Positions 45,204 through 54,446 of a stretch of 64,000 bases of DNA are shown here, piece after piece (position 1 is the first letter of the stretch; each line of letters opens with the position of its first letter). The stretch covers positions 60,927 through 124,926 of the forward strand of contig NZ_JACEFB010000014.1 of the NCBI RefSeq assembly GCF_013694095.1, read 5' to 3'. The translations under genes and the position numbers were made by a program. Source of the stretch: Thermogemmata fonticola. Its GTDB lineage: Bacteria; Planctomycetota; Planctomycetia; Gemmatales; Gemmataceae. The notes beneath the pieces were generated by a model, which was given only the letters and a program-made list of their open reading frames with translations, searched no databases and was not told the origin of the DNA.

Positions 45204-46160
45204 ATGGCTCCGGCTAGGGAGAGAGTGCAGATCGGGGCGAATGTGCGCGCGGCATTGGCCGCCCGACAGCCTGTAGTGGCTCTGGAATCTTCGGTGTTCG
45301 TCCAGGGTTTGCCGTCTCCTCAGCGGGAGGAGGCAGCGCGAGAAGTCCTGACAGCGATCCGAGCAGCCGGAGCGACTCCAGCCATCACCGCAGTGCTGGG
45401 TGGCATACCGTGGGTGGGATTGGAAGATGATCAGTTACAACAGTTGCAAAGTGCTGTGGGGGTGCGCAAAGCTGCTTGGCGTGACCTTGCTGCCTCGATC
45501 GCGGTGGGCCAGACAGCGGCCACAACGGTCTCTGCTGCTTTGGCCCTGGCTTCTGCCGTGGGTTTGAACGTGCTGGCCACAGGGGGCATCGGCGGGGTCC
45601 ATCGCCGGATCGACACTGCCTCCCCCTCCCTGGACGTCTCGGCTGACCTGTTCGCTTTGACTCGCTTTCCTATGATCGTGGTGTGCAGCGGAGCCAAAAA
45701 CCTGCTCGATCTGCCCAGCACTTGGGAATTGTTGGAAAGCCTGAGCATTCCTGTGGTGGGGTGGCAGACCGACCGTTTCCCAGCTTTCTACGTGTCCGAT
45801 GCAGGTTTGCCTGTCTCTTGTCGCGTCGATACTCTGGCGGAAGTTTCCGCTCTCTGGACGGCCCATCGCCGATTCGCGGGAAGCGGACTCTTGCTGGTGC
45901 AGCCATGTCCGGAGGAGGCAGCCATTCCAGCGCCAGAATGCGAACGTTGGCTCGAACAGGCGGAGAGGGAAGCCCATCAGAGTGGCCAGCAGGGAGCAGC
46001 TCGGACGCCCTTTGTCTTGCGCCGGCTGGCCGAACTGAGTGGCGGGCGCACCTTGCTCGCTAATCGTGTCCTGCTTCAGGCTAACGCGCGACTCGCCGCT
46101 CAATTGGCCGCTGAGATTATGGCACCTTGGCCAGCAGCTTCGCCAGAATCGCCGCTCTGA
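45204..46160 (+). CDS. psuG: Pseudouridine-5'-phosphate glycosidase
   Basis: A 318-residue enzyme that cleaves pseudouridine 5'-phosphate to uracil and ribose 5-phosphate. Key sequence is VVALESSVFVQGLPSPQREEAA (the conserved ALES and the P.P/Q segment; only 20 or fewer residues quoted matter), GATPAITAVLGGIPWVGL and LATGGIGGVHR, matching PsuG. The partner kinase PsuK is not adjacent, unlike in many bacteria, where psuK and psuG are together or fused. Start at ATG 45204 follows AGAGGGGTGT. Ribose 5-phosphate feeding is thematically related to deoC 850 nt downstream. Confidence 0.9.
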   Translation: MAPARERVQIGANVRAALAARQPVVALESSVFVQGLPSPQREEAAREVLTAIRAAGATPAITAVLGGIPWVGLEDDQLQQLQSAVGVRKAAWRDLAASIAVGQTAATTVSAALALASAVGLNVLATGGIGGVHRRIDTASPSLDVSADLFALTRFPMIVVCSGAKNLLDLPSTWELLESLSIPVVGWQTDRFPAFYVSDAGLPVSCRVDTLAEVSALWTAHRRFAGSGLLLVQPCPEEAAIPAPECERWLEQAEREAHQSGQQGAARTPFVLRRLAELSGGRTLLANRVLLQANARLAAQLAAEIMAPWPAASPESPL

Positions 46161-46226
46161 AACCCCGTCGAGCTTCTCGCCACACATCGGAACAACTGCT
46201 CGCTGCGTCCACCGGACCCTTCACCC

Positions 46227-46256
46227 TTGCAAAACATTGTGTTACATTGATACAGT
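46227..46256 (+). promoter_or_regulatory. Candidate promoter of the small basic protein gene
   Basis: TTGCAA (46227-46232), an 18-bp spacer and TACAGT (46251-46256) lie about 120 nt before the GTG start at 46380. Confidence 0.4.
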
Positions 46257-46379
46257 GAATGATGTGCAGGAAGCAGGGACAGGTGAGGACATAGAATAGT
46301 TTGTGTAGACCCGGATTGGCTGAGACACACCGGGGTCAAATCTGCATCGATGGTCACTTGGGACCGGAGGTAAGAAGCC

Positions 46380-46634
46380 GTGAGTATCGTGCGTGTTGGG
46401 ATGTCGGAAGACCCGCGATTTGCTGAAGGGTATGAGGCGATCTTCGGCAAGAAGGATGGCAAGTCCAAAGGGAGTGGTCGCAACAACGGCAGCACCCCAG
46501 CAGGCGCTGGCACCTCCGCGACAGCTTCCAAGAAGTCGGCCAGCAAAGCGGCGTCAGGGGCTGCCAAAAGTGGGACCGCCCGGAACGCCAAGAGTGCCCG
46601 GTCCACACCCGCCCGCAAAAGCGGTAAAAAGTGA
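46380..46634 (+). CDS. Small basic protein with histone-H1-like Lys/Ala/Ser tail
   Basis: 84 residues from a GTG at 46380, favoured because GGAGGT (46366-46371) lies 8 nt upstream; an internal ATG at 46401 would drop seven residues. The first 24 residues (MSIVRVGMSEDPRFAEGYEA then IFG) look ordered. The rest is almost only Lys, Ser, Ala, Gly, Thr and Arg with no acidic residue after the first part (from about residue 27), as in nucleic-acid-binding histone-H1-like tails. No family is recognised. It has its own promoter candidate. An RNA- or DNA-binding role is inference from composition. Confidence 0.72.
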   Translation: MSIVRVGMSEDPRFAEGYEAIFGKKDGKSKGSGRNNGSTPAGAGTSATASKKSASKAASGAAKSGTARNAKSARSTPARKSGKK

Positions 46635-47002
46635 TCGGCACTCGCTCCTTGAACCCCCTGCCCCTATTGCCTGAAATCTGACTGAAATCTGACCCCAGCG
46701 GACTCCAGGAGAAGCTTCCCGCGTGGGCAAAGCCCAGCCGATTCCTGCGCCAGTGAAGCTGAGCGCCGGAGTGCCGTTTCTTTGTGTTTGAGTTCGGTTT
46801 CGCACCGGTCTGATTCTACGGCAACGTTAGTTGCGGTTCAAACCGCTAGTCCGAGGCGGAGTCTCGTTTCCTGTCGGCGAGGGAAACGAAGTCATAGATT
46901 GTTTGATCGGAAGGATGGTTCCATCATCCGAGTGGTTCCATCATTCGAGTGTTTGGGGAAAGTGGGACGTAGTTATCCGATCCGAGGAGGTAGAGCAAAG
47001 GC
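46635..47002. other. Region upstream of deoC with two tandem repeats
   Basis: 368 bases without a convincing gene. It contains a perfect 11-bp tandem repeat (tgaaatctgac at 46672-46682 and 46683-46693) and a 17-bp near-perfect tandem repeat (46917-46950, described separately). GAGGAGG-like purine-rich sequence at 46983-46990 is the deoC ribosome binding site. Confidence 0.55.
46917..46950. repeat. 17-bp tandem direct repeat before deoC
   Basis: ggttccatcatccgagt (46917-46933) is followed directly by ggttccatcattcgagt (46934-46950), 16 of 17 identical. It ends about 50 nt before the deoC start and could be a regulator site or a simple duplication. Confidence 0.7.
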
Positions 47003-47695
47003 ATGAACACCAGCGTGACGTTCGCCGAGCTAGCGAAAATGTTCGATCATTCCTTGCTGCAACCGGTGCTGACCGATTCTGAGCTGGAGGCGGGTCTGGA
47101 AGTGGCCTTGCGCTACAACGTGGCGTCGGTGTGCATCAAACCGTATGCTGTGCGGCGTGCCGTCCGTCGTTTGAGTGGTAGTCCAGTGGCAGTAGGCACG
47201 GTCGTCGGTTTTCCGCATGGCAGTCACACGCCGCGGGTCAAAGTGTTTGAGGCGGAGGCAGCGATAGCTGACGGCGCCGAGGAACTGGACATGGTGGTCA
47301 ACATCGGCAAAGTGTTATCGCGGGACTGGAATTACGTGGCGGATGAGATCGCAGCGGTGGTCGAAACCGCCCATCGCCAGGGGGCCAAGGTCAAGGTGAT
47401 TTTCGAGAATTCGTTATTGCAGGATGAGCACAAACGGGAATTGTGCCGCATTTGCGGCGAGGTTCGAGCGGATTGGGTCAAAACGAGCACTGGGTATGGC
47501 AGCGGAGGAGCCACGCTGGAAGATTTACGTTTGATGCGGGAGTGCAGCCCGCCGTGGGTCCAAGTGAAAGCCGCTGGGGGAGTGCGTACACTCGACATGC
47601 TCCTTCAGGTGCGAGCCATAGGAGTCACTCGTGTGGGTGCAACAGCGACCGCCCAAATCCTGGAGGAAGCCCGCGAGCGATTCGGTGGCGGATGA
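47003..47695 (+). CDS. deoC: Deoxyribose-phosphate aldolase
   Basis: A 230-residue class I aldolase that splits 2-deoxyribose 5-phosphate into glyceraldehyde 3-phosphate and acetaldehyde in nucleoside catabolism. Catalytic residues are visible: Asp96 (EELDMVVNIG), the Schiff-base Lys160 (DWVKTSTGYG) and Lys189 (WVQVKAAGGVRT). Length fits the family. ATG 47003 lies after GGAGG (46984-46990 region). It is convergent with the WD40 gene, with only 23 nt between the stops. Confidence 0.95.
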   Translation: MNTSVTFAELAKMFDHSLLQPVLTDSELEAGLEVALRYNVASVCIKPYAVRRAVRRLSGSPVAVGTVVGFPHGSHTPRVKVFEAEAAIADGAEELDMVVNIGKVLSRDWNYVADEIAAVVETAHRQGAKVKVIFENSLLQDEHKRELCRICGEVRADWVKTSTGYGSGGATLEDLRLMRECSPPWVQVKAAGGVRTLDMLLQVRAIGVTRVGATATAQILEEARERFGGG

Positions 47696-47718
47696 CCGCT
47701 GCTACGGGGCGGCCTGAG

Positions 47719-50700
47719 TCACTTCTTCCGTTCCGCTGGCAATTCCAGCAGAGCTACCGTGCCATCGTTCAGCGCAACAGCCAGGGATTCCCCGTCCGGG
47801 CTGAAAGCAGCTGTACGGATACTGCTCGAAAACTTCCAGGTGCGCAGCGGTTGAGGAGGAGCGGCGGGGTCCAACGCCCACAGCTTGACCTGCTCCTTGG
47901 CTGTGATGGTGATAAAGGTGCGCCCGCTCGGATTGACCAGTACCATGCGCACGCCCTCGGTTTTATCTGCGAACTCCTTCACCATCTTTCTCTGGGCGAA
48001 GTCTGCAATTTGGATCGTGCCTTTCTCGTCCGCGGCCACGACAAACTTGCCATCGGGAGTGATTCCCACGTCGGCAATCGGACCGGAGAAAAGAGACCAG
48101 GGAGCGGTCGGATTCTTGTTCTCGCCCAGGAACGCTGAGCGGACCTGCCCGCGTGAATCGCCGAAGATGGCTAAGTGGGCCGGCGTAATTGCTAGGGCGC
48201 GCAGTTCGGGAGTGGGAGACAAACTCCCCACTTGACGGCCCGTGGCGGTTTCGAAGAGGCTCAGGTGGTACTGGAGCGAAGCAACACCGCTGGGGTGACG
48301 TGCATGCCAAACGGCAAAACGCTGGCCTGTCGAGTCCGGAACAATCAGATAGGGAGCGCCGGTCTCAATGGTGCGGAGCAGTTGGGGTTGAGCAGCAAGC
48401 TTCCAGATCAGCAATCGTCCCTCTTTGCCGTCAGGGTTGGACAAGCCGACTGCAAGGGTGTCCGCTTGGAGGAAGCTCAAGGCATAGGGATTATCTCCCG
48501 CCGTGGTGGGAAGAGTGGCTCGCAAACGAGCATCCGCCAGATTCCAGACTTTGATGGTGCCGTCTGAGGCGGCGGTGGCCAGAGTTTGGCCGTCCGGGCT
48601 GAAGGCAAGGGAGAAGATCGGACCGCGGTGAACCTGCTCCTGTTCGGCTTGCAGAGTGGGTAACTCGAAGATCCGCAAGGTTCGGTCTTTTTCTACGCCG
48701 ACGCTCGCCAGATAACGGCCATCCGGACTGAAAGCCACGGCGGATACCCAATCGGTGTGCCCTTGAAGTGTGCGGACCTCCGTGCCCGTGACGGTGTCCC
48801 ACAGATGCACGAAAGTGTCGGCACCGACGGCAGCAAGATGGCGGCCATCCGGACTGAAGGCCACTCCGGTCAGGGGAGCCGTTGCCGAGCTGTTCCGGGA
48901 GGGGGAGTGGAGGCGAGCCAGAGGTTGAACGGTTCCCGTGTCCGTCACCTGCCAGAGCTGAATGCTGCCATCTCCGCCCACGGAAGCCAGCCGCTGGCCA
49001 TCCCGGCTGAAAGCTAGGCCCGCGACACCGGCCCCATTGGCATTGGGCTGGCGGGATAGCTCTTTTGCGGTCGTGCTCGCCCCGTCGAGGATCACCAGTG
49101 TCCCATCCGCCAACCCGACGGCTAGATGGTTTTTTTTACCTGGACGGATAGCCACGGCGCACACTGCGGAACGGCCATTCCAAGTCCACACAGCTTGGCC
49201 CTGTTCCAGATTCCACCAACGTGCGGTTTTGTCGGCGGCACCGCTCAACAAGTGCTGGCCGTCTGCCGCCACCGCGAGCGCCAGAATGGCCGAGGTGTGC
49301 CCGCTGAGAGTCCGCACCGGCTTGCGCTGTTCGAGGTCCCAAATGGCGATATGGCGATCCCCCCCAGCCAGAGCTACCCGGCGGGAATCGGGGAAGAACT
49401 CCAGCGTGGTGATGGGTAGTGTCGCGGCGGGAAAATCAGCCAGCAATTTCCCAGCGGCGGAATCGTAGAGGCGGAGGCGGCCATCGGCCCCCGCAGTGGC
49501 TAAGCGCTTGCCATCGGGACTGTAGGCCACCGCCCAGAGCGAATCTTTCGCATCCTGGAAAGCACGGTGCTCGTCGCTTTGCTGTAGCGGCCAGAGACGG
49601 ATGGTCCCGTCTTCGCTCCCGCTCGCTGCCCAGCGACTATCCGGACTGATTGCCACTGCGGTGACAGCCTGGGCATGGCCTTGCCACAAGCGGAGTTGTT
49701 GCCGGGAGGCAAAGTCCCAGAGGCGGACGGTTCGATCCCTTCCCCCAGTCACCAGGAACTTACCATCCTGAGACGTGGCCAAGGCATAGACGGCCCCTTC
49801 ATGGCCTTGGAAATCTTCGCCATCGCGCATGCCTGCCTTGTCGGCCCCCGCGTCTTTGAGCCGGGGCAAGTACAGCACCTGAACCCGTCCCTGACGTCCC
49901 CCGATGAGCAGCCGATCTTGGACCGAACACGCTAGCCCGAGAACTTCGCCCCCCTCCAATGCTGTCATGCCGAGGAGCAGTTGTTTATTATCTAGGGCAT
50001 ACACTCCAATTTGTGCATTGCTGTCCCCCAAGGCGATCAAAGACCCATCCTTGTTCCAAGCCACCCGTTCGATGCGGGCATTGCGGGACGGTACTGTCCA
50101 GACTTCCTGACCGGTGGTAATGTCCACGAGGCGCAGCACGCCGTCATCTCCCCCCACTGCGAGGAGCGTGCCTTGCGGGTGGAAGGCCAAGCATTTGAGA
50201 GGCCGATCGGTTTTCAATTGCAACAGGGTTTTGAGATGTTTGCCACTCGCTGCCTCCCAGAGGTGGACTTGATTGCCGCTGACCGAGGCAATCCACTGGC
50301 CGCGCGGGTGGAAGGCAGCATCGCTGGCCTGGAGGACGTTCGTCATCCCTTTGCCGCTGCGTGTCGGATCATCGCTCTGCGAAAGATGCCCGCGATAGCA
50401 GATCAACTCTCGGCCATTGTCCAAGTCCCAGATTTTGACGGTACCATCGCGTGAAGCCGAAACGAGGCGCCGGCCATCGGGGCTGAAGACCAGGCTATTG
50501 ATCCGGTCACCGTGCCGCAAACGGGACTGAAGTAATACCCGACGGACGTGGGGAGGCATATCAGGTGGCATGTAGGGCAGGCGCCAGCGGGCCTCACGCC
50601 AATAGCGGATGGCCAGATCAGTACGGCCTGCTTGCATCGCCGCTTGAGCACGTTCTGCCCATTCCTCCGCCGCCTGCAATGCCGCCTCACCCCATCCCTG

Positions 50701-50874
50701 TTGCCGGGCTTCCTCACGCTCCCGCTGATACTGGCTTTGCCACTGTTGCACCGGCGGGGTAGTAGCCGTCGGTTCCTGGCTGGGGGCAGGCGCCCGGTAT
50801 GCTAGCCCTGCTGCTAGGACCAGAACCGTCCCTACTACAATCCCTTTTCGTCTCGACTGGAATGTTCCGCTCAT
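47719..50874 (-). CDS. Exported or anchored WD40-repeat protein
   Basis: 1051 residues. The N-terminus has a basic start and one hydrophobic segment (GIVVGTVLVLAAGLAY), a Pro/Thr stretch and a helical Gln/Glu/Arg-rich segment (SQYQREREEARQQ). From about residue 115 to the end lie roughly 18-20 WD40-type blades, each with a pattern such as SPDGRRLVSASRDGTVKIWD. This is enough for two or three propellers. The blades near residues 800-930 are more degenerate. Such large WD40 proteins are typical of planctomycetes and probably serve as periplasmic protein scaffolds; no catalytic domain is present. The 208 nt before it contain no gene. Confidence 0.9.
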   Translation of the reverse strand: MSGTFQSRRKGIVVGTVLVLAAGLAYRAPAPSQEPTATTPPVQQWQSQYQREREEARQQGWGEAALQAAEEWAERAQAAMQAGRTDLAIRYWREARWRLPYMPPDMPPHVRRVLLQSRLRHGDRINSLVFSPDGRRLVSASRDGTVKIWDLDNGRELICYRGHLSQSDDPTRSGKGMTNVLQASDAAFHPRGQWIASVSGNQVHLWEAASGKHLKTLLQLKTDRPLKCLAFHPQGTLLAVGGDDGVLRLVDITTGQEVWTVPSRNARIERVAWNKDGSLIALGDSNAQIGVYALDNKQLLLGMTALEGGEVLGLACSVQDRLLIGGRQGRVQVLYLPRLKDAGADKAGMRDGEDFQGHEGAVYALATSQDGKFLVTGGRDRTVRLWDFASRQQLRLWQGHAQAVTAVAISPDSRWAASGSEDGTIRLWPLQQSDEHRAFQDAKDSLWAVAYSPDGKRLATAGADGRLRLYDSAAGKLLADFPAATLPITTLEFFPDSRRVALAGGDRHIAIWDLEQRKPVRTLSGHTSAILALAVAADGQHLLSGAADKTARWWNLEQGQAVWTWNGRSAVCAVAIRPGKKNHLAVGLADGTLVILDGASTTAKELSRQPNANGAGVAGLAFSRDGQRLASVGGDGSIQLWQVTDTGTVQPLARLHSPSRNSSATAPLTGVAFSPDGRHLAAVGADTFVHLWDTVTGTEVRTLQGHTDWVSAVAFSPDGRYLASVGVEKDRTLRIFELPTLQAEQEQVHRGPIFSLAFSPDGQTLATAASDGTIKVWNLADARLRATLPTTAGDNPYALSFLQADTLAVGLSNPDGKEGRLLIWKLAAQPQLLRTIETGAPYLIVPDSTGQRFAVWHARHPSGVASLQYHLSLFETATGRQVGSLSPTPELRALAITPAHLAIFGDSRGQVRSAFLGENKNPTAPWSLFSGPIADVGITPDGKFVVAADEKGTIQIADFAQRKMVKEFADKTEGVRMVLVNPSGRTFITITAKEQVKLWALDPAAPPQPLRTWKFSSSIRTAAFSPDGESLAVALNDGTVALLELPAERKK

Positions 50875-51082
50875 GATAGCTCCCTGCCTGGCTCAACCTT
50901 TCCGTCCCAATATCTGCAAGGGGGACATAGGTGCTGACGAATCAGATCGCCGGGGACAACAGTTTCTTGGGCATCCCCCTCCGAAAGCCTATCGCGCCAA
51001 TACACCGGTACGCCCACAGGAGGAAGTGTGCGGCCCTGCTCATCCAACATCGAATCGGGTCGCTGGCGGCTTACTGCTTTCG

Positions 51083-51739
51083 CTACAGGAGAGTCAGTTC
51101 GTATGTCGCGGAAGCCGGACCGGACCCGGACGCTTTCGGACGGTACAGACCACGTTCGCGAATATACTCCTCCACCGCTCGCGGTACCAAGTAACGGATG
51201 CTCCAGCCTTGGGCCACGGAGCGGCGCAATTCCCGGCTGGCAATCTCGATCAACGGACAGGCAATGTAATGCAGCCGCACCTGACCGGCGTTTACCGCTA
51301 TGGCTTCGGCCAAGCGTTCGGCAGTCCACAACATGACCCCTGGACGGGGAGCGACAAGTAAACCCGCCTGGCTCACAATCTGCTGAGGCTGGTACCACCC
51401 TGGCAAGTCCGCCAGGCTGTCCGCTCCGAGTATCAAAAAAAATTCGTGATCCGGGTGGCGCTGTCGCAAGTGGGTCAATGTTTGCACCGTATAGCCAGGG
51501 GGCGGAAGTTCCTTCTCAATCCGTTCGATCCGGAAGTGCGGATGCCCGGCGGTGGCTAACTCCAGCATATCGCATCGTTGTTCAAAACGGGTCAACGGTT
51601 GCTCCCGTTTGTGCGGCGGATGGGCGCTGGGTACAAACCAAACTTCATCCAACCGCCCCTGGTCCCGGCTTTGCTCCGCCAGGATCAGATGACCCATATG
51701 CACAGGATCGAACGTTCCGCCGAATAGTCCGATGCGCAT
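51083..51739 (-). CDS. nadD: Nicotinate-nucleotide adenylyltransferase
   Basis: 218 residues from the ATG at 51739-51737 (a TTG at 51745 is in frame upstream). It adenylates nicotinate mononucleotide to deamido-NAD. The nucleotidyltransferase signature GLFGGTFDPVHMGHLIL (GxFDPxHxGH) begins at residue 4. Further family features are HPPHKREQPLTRFEQRCDML, FFLILGADSLADLPGW and IEIASRELRRSVAQGWSIRYLVP in place of the usual ISST/RxR motif. The divergent neighbour is the sigma factor gene. Confidence 0.92.
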   Translation of the reverse strand: MRIGLFGGTFDPVHMGHLILAEQSRDQGRLDEVWFVPSAHPPHKREQPLTRFEQRCDMLELATAGHPHFRIERIEKELPPPGYTVQTLTHLRQRHPDHEFFLILGADSLADLPGWYQPQQIVSQAGLLVAPRPGVMLWTAERLAEAIAVNAGQVRLHYIACPLIEIASRELRRSVAQGWSIRYLVPRAVEEYIRERGLYRPKASGSGPASATYELTLL

Positions 51740-51897
51740 GATCAAACAGACTGCATGACGGGGGGATGGGATCCCTCCTTCGGCCCGCTGGATTTTTAGT
51801 ATATCAACAACGCCTCCTTTTGCGGGTGGAGCATGCCCTCATCGCTGAGCTGTTCCCAACACGAAAAGCCTGTTCGGGCCAAGGGCGGGGGGAGGAA

Positions 51898-52713
51898 ATG
51901 ATACTGGGATCTCAAAAACTTCCAGGAGATGGAACAGATACCCCCATGCATTCCGGTGATCCTGATGAGCGGAAATCTGGAACCGCTGAACCCTCGGATG
52001 AAGCCGAACAAGAGCTAGCGCTGTTCCGGCAGGCCCAACAGGGTGATTTCGCCGCCTTTCAGCAATTGATTCAGCGCTGGCAGGATCACGTCTTCACCTT
52101 GGCCTATCGCATTTTGGGCCAGCGGCAGGATGCCGAGGATGTGACCCAGCAGACCTTCTTGAGCGTCATCGAGCATCTGGAACAGTTCCGCGGCGAGTCC
52201 TCAGTCCGGACATGGGTTTTGCGGATTGCGACCAATCATGCCCTGCAATGGCTGCGGCGGAAGCGTTCCCGTCCGGCAGTCTCTTTAGATACATTGGTGA
52301 ACGAAGAGGAGGATCGTGCGCCGTTGCCCCATCCAGAATACATCGCGCGCTGGCGAGATGACCCGCAGCGCTTGGTCCAGGATCGCGAAGTCCGCCAGCT
52401 TATCGACCAAGCTCTCAGCGAACTGGATGACAAATACCGCGTGGTATTCGTGCTCCGGGACATCGAAGGCTTGAGCGTACGCGAGACGGCGGAGATTCTG
52501 GGCATCAGCGAGAGCAATGTCAAGGTTCGCCTGCTGCGTGCCCGCTTGCAACTGCGGGAGCGACTGACTGCCTCCTTGGCGGATCCCTCGACGCGTGTGT
52601 TCCCGGATCACAGCCACCATGCGGAGCAACTGCCGCCTCCAACAGCCTCGTTGCCCCCATCGCCGGATGAGCGGACGCCGACAGATCAGGCTCGGAGGGT
52701 GTTCCCAGACTGA
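51898..52713 (+). CDS. ECF-type RNA polymerase sigma factor
   Basis: 271 residues from the ATG 51898, preceded by GGAGG (51891-51895); an ATG at 51946 is also possible. Region 2 is at about residues 50-110 (FQQLIQRWQDHVFTLAYRIL, DAEDVTQQTFLSVIEHL, RTWVLRIATNHALQWLRR). Region 4 is at about 165-220 (LDDKYRVVFVLRDIEGLSVR, ETAEILGISESNVKVRLLRA). A C-terminal tail of about 40 residues rich in Pro and His follows. It lies 50-70 nt before a zinc-type anti-sigma gene and an RND efflux operon, so it probably controls that pump. No -10 or -35 autoregulatory motif was identified. Confidence 0.92.
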   Translation: MILGSQKLPGDGTDTPMHSGDPDERKSGTAEPSDEAEQELALFRQAQQGDFAAFQQLIQRWQDHVFTLAYRILGQRQDAEDVTQQTFLSVIEHLEQFRGESSVRTWVLRIATNHALQWLRRKRSRPAVSLDTLVNEEEDRAPLPHPEYIARWRDDPQRLVQDREVRQLIDQALSELDDKYRVVFVLRDIEGLSVRETAEILGISESNVKVRLLRARLQLRERLTASLADPSTRVFPDHSHHAEQLPPPTASLPPSPDERTPTDQARRVFPD

Positions 52714-52781
52714 CCGACGGTTTGTAACGGAATCCTGATAGTGAGCATCCATCCCAACAAATGCTTGAGGATTCGCTTCCC

Positions 52782-53057
52782 ATGACCTGCGAGGAATTGC
52801 TTCAAGCCCTGAATGAATATGTGGATGGTACGCTGGACTTGTCCCAGTTGGAATGCCAGCAGTTTGCGGAACATCTCAAGGGATGCCATCCGTGCCAGGT
52901 GGTGGTGGATACAATCCGGGGAACGATCCAGTTGTATCGGGCGGGCGAGCCGTACCCTTTACCGCCGGAGTTTGCCACCCGCTTGCAGCAATTGTTACAA
53001 GCCCGATGGCAGGCCAAATTCCCCGCAAGTGCGCCTGCTGGCACGCCAAGGCGCTGA
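52782..53057 (+). CDS. Soluble zinc-finger (zf-HC2) anti-sigma factor
   Basis: 91 residues from ATG 52782 (MTCEELLQALNEYVDGTL); an in-frame ATG at 52761 would give 98. The N-terminal helix and the HxxxCxxC motif (EHLKGCHPCQ) define the zf-HC2 anti-sigma fold, which binds region 2/4 of the cognate sigma. There is no transmembrane helix, so unlike many anti-sigma factors it would be a cytoplasmic sensor. The last 30 residues are Pro/Ala/Arg-rich. Sigma and anti-sigma lie in tandem, as expected for a cognate pair. Confidence 0.85.
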   Translation: MTCEELLQALNEYVDGTLDLSQLECQQFAEHLKGCHPCQVVVDTIRGTIQLYRAGEPYPLPPEFATRLQQLLQARWQAKFPASAPAGTPRR

Positions 53058-53219
53058 CCGGTCCATAAGGATACTAATGCCACCACACGGATTGCTTGCC
53101 CCAACCGTTCCGAGGCGTTGTATCTGAAAAATAAGACATGAATCTTGTGTTCCTCACATAGCGGGAAATCTTTCAAGACCAACGGGAAATGCTTCAAAAC
53201 CGTCAGGGGGTCAAGGGTT

Positions 53220-54446
53220 ATGCTGTCCCTCTCCTCATCTGGGCCTTCCGAGTCAGTGACGAGTGTTGTTTCTTCCTCCGGGGACACCTCATCGGGGGAA
53301 GTGGTAACGCATCGTCGTGCGGAAGAACGAGGGAAACAGCGGAATTGGCTACGCACTGTATTGTGGTGGTTTGGTGTTGTCGGAACGACCAGCGCTCTGG
53401 CTATGCTGCTGTTGATATTGGCCGGTTTTTTCCACCCCAAGGTGGCAGTGCCTCCCGGTGACGGGGAGACAGAGGAGGGAAAAAATGATGGTCAGGCGAT
53501 CCCAGGGGAGCGGATCGCAACGGTGCGGGTGGTCCGTCGTCCGCGCTGGGAATCCGCCGTGGGTACGGTCCGTCCGGTCCATGAGGCCGCGGTAGCATCC
53601 AAGCTACTGGCCAAAGTAGTCGAGGTGCGTGTTCGGGCAGGTCAAGCGGTGCAGAAGGGAGAGGTGCTGGTTCGTTTGGACGATGCCGACCTTCAGGCAC
53701 GAAAAAAACAGGCGGAGGCAGCCTTGCAAAGTGCTCACTCCCTGCTTCAACAGACTCAAGCCGACTATGAGCGTGCCGCTCAGCTTTTGCGCAGCAATTC
53801 GATTGCCCGATCTGAGTTCGATAAAGCCGAAGCCGCTTGGCGAGCGGCGCAAGCGGAGCGGGAACGCCTCCAGCAATTGTTGCGCGAAGCCGAGGTGCTG
53901 CTGGAATACACGATCATCCGCTCTCCTATCGATGGAATTGTCACCGACAAGCGGGTTGAGGTCGGTGACACTGTGACGCCAGGTCAGGTAGTGCTCACCG
54001 TGTATAATCCTGCCCGAATGCAACTGGTGGTGACAGTCCGGGAATCCCTAGCCCAGCGGCTTCGCGTCGGGCAGAAGATCCGGGGGCGCCTGGAATCCCT
54101 GGACTATGAATGCGAGGCGACAGTCAGCGAGATCGTTCCAGAGGCCCAGACTGCCAGCCGTTCCTTCACGGTTAAAGTAGTTGGTCCCTGTCCGCCGGGA
54201 GTTTACAGTGGCATGTTCGGACGCATATTCCTCCCTCTGGAAGATGAAGAGGTGTTAGTAATACCTCCTGCAGCCGTACGGCACATCGGTCAACTGACCA
54301 TGGTGGAAGTGCTCAGCGCTGGCCGTGTTGTTCGGCGGAGTGTGCTCCTCGGACGGCAGTTGCCGGAAGGCTATGAAGTGCTTTCCGGCTTGCGAGAGGG
54401 AGAACAGGTTGTGCTGCCTGATTCCCAGAAGGAAATCTCCTCATGA
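53220..54446 (+). CDS. RND efflux periplasmic adaptor (membrane fusion protein)
   Basis: 408 residues from the ATG at 53220, chosen over a TTG at 53145 because the protein then has a short polar head and a single anchor helix (SALAMLLLILAGFF). The hairpin and lipoyl domain follow: LLAKVVEVRVRAGQAVQKGEV, a coiled-coil (about 180-250, AEAALQSAHSLLQQTQADYERA) and the second lipoyl half (IIRSPIDGIVTDKRVEVGDT). The beta-barrel and membrane-proximal domains occupy the C-terminal third. It overlaps the pump gene by ATGA and follows the sigma/anti-sigma pair. Confidence 0.92.
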   Translation: MLSLSSSGPSESVTSVVSSSGDTSSGEVVTHRRAEERGKQRNWLRTVLWWFGVVGTTSALAMLLLILAGFFHPKVAVPPGDGETEEGKNDGQAIPGERIATVRVVRRPRWESAVGTVRPVHEAAVASKLLAKVVEVRVRAGQAVQKGEVLVRLDDADLQARKKQAEAALQSAHSLLQQTQADYERAAQLLRSNSIARSEFDKAEAAWRAAQAERERLQQLLREAEVLLEYTIIRSPIDGIVTDKRVEVGDTVTPGQVVLTVYNPARMQLVVTVRESLAQRLRVGQKIRGRLESLDYECEATVSEIVPEAQTASRSFTVKVVGPCPPGVYSGMFGRIFLPLEDEEVLVIPPAAVRHIGQLTMVEVLSAGRVVRRSVLLGRQLPEGYEVLSGLREGEQVVLPDSQKEISS

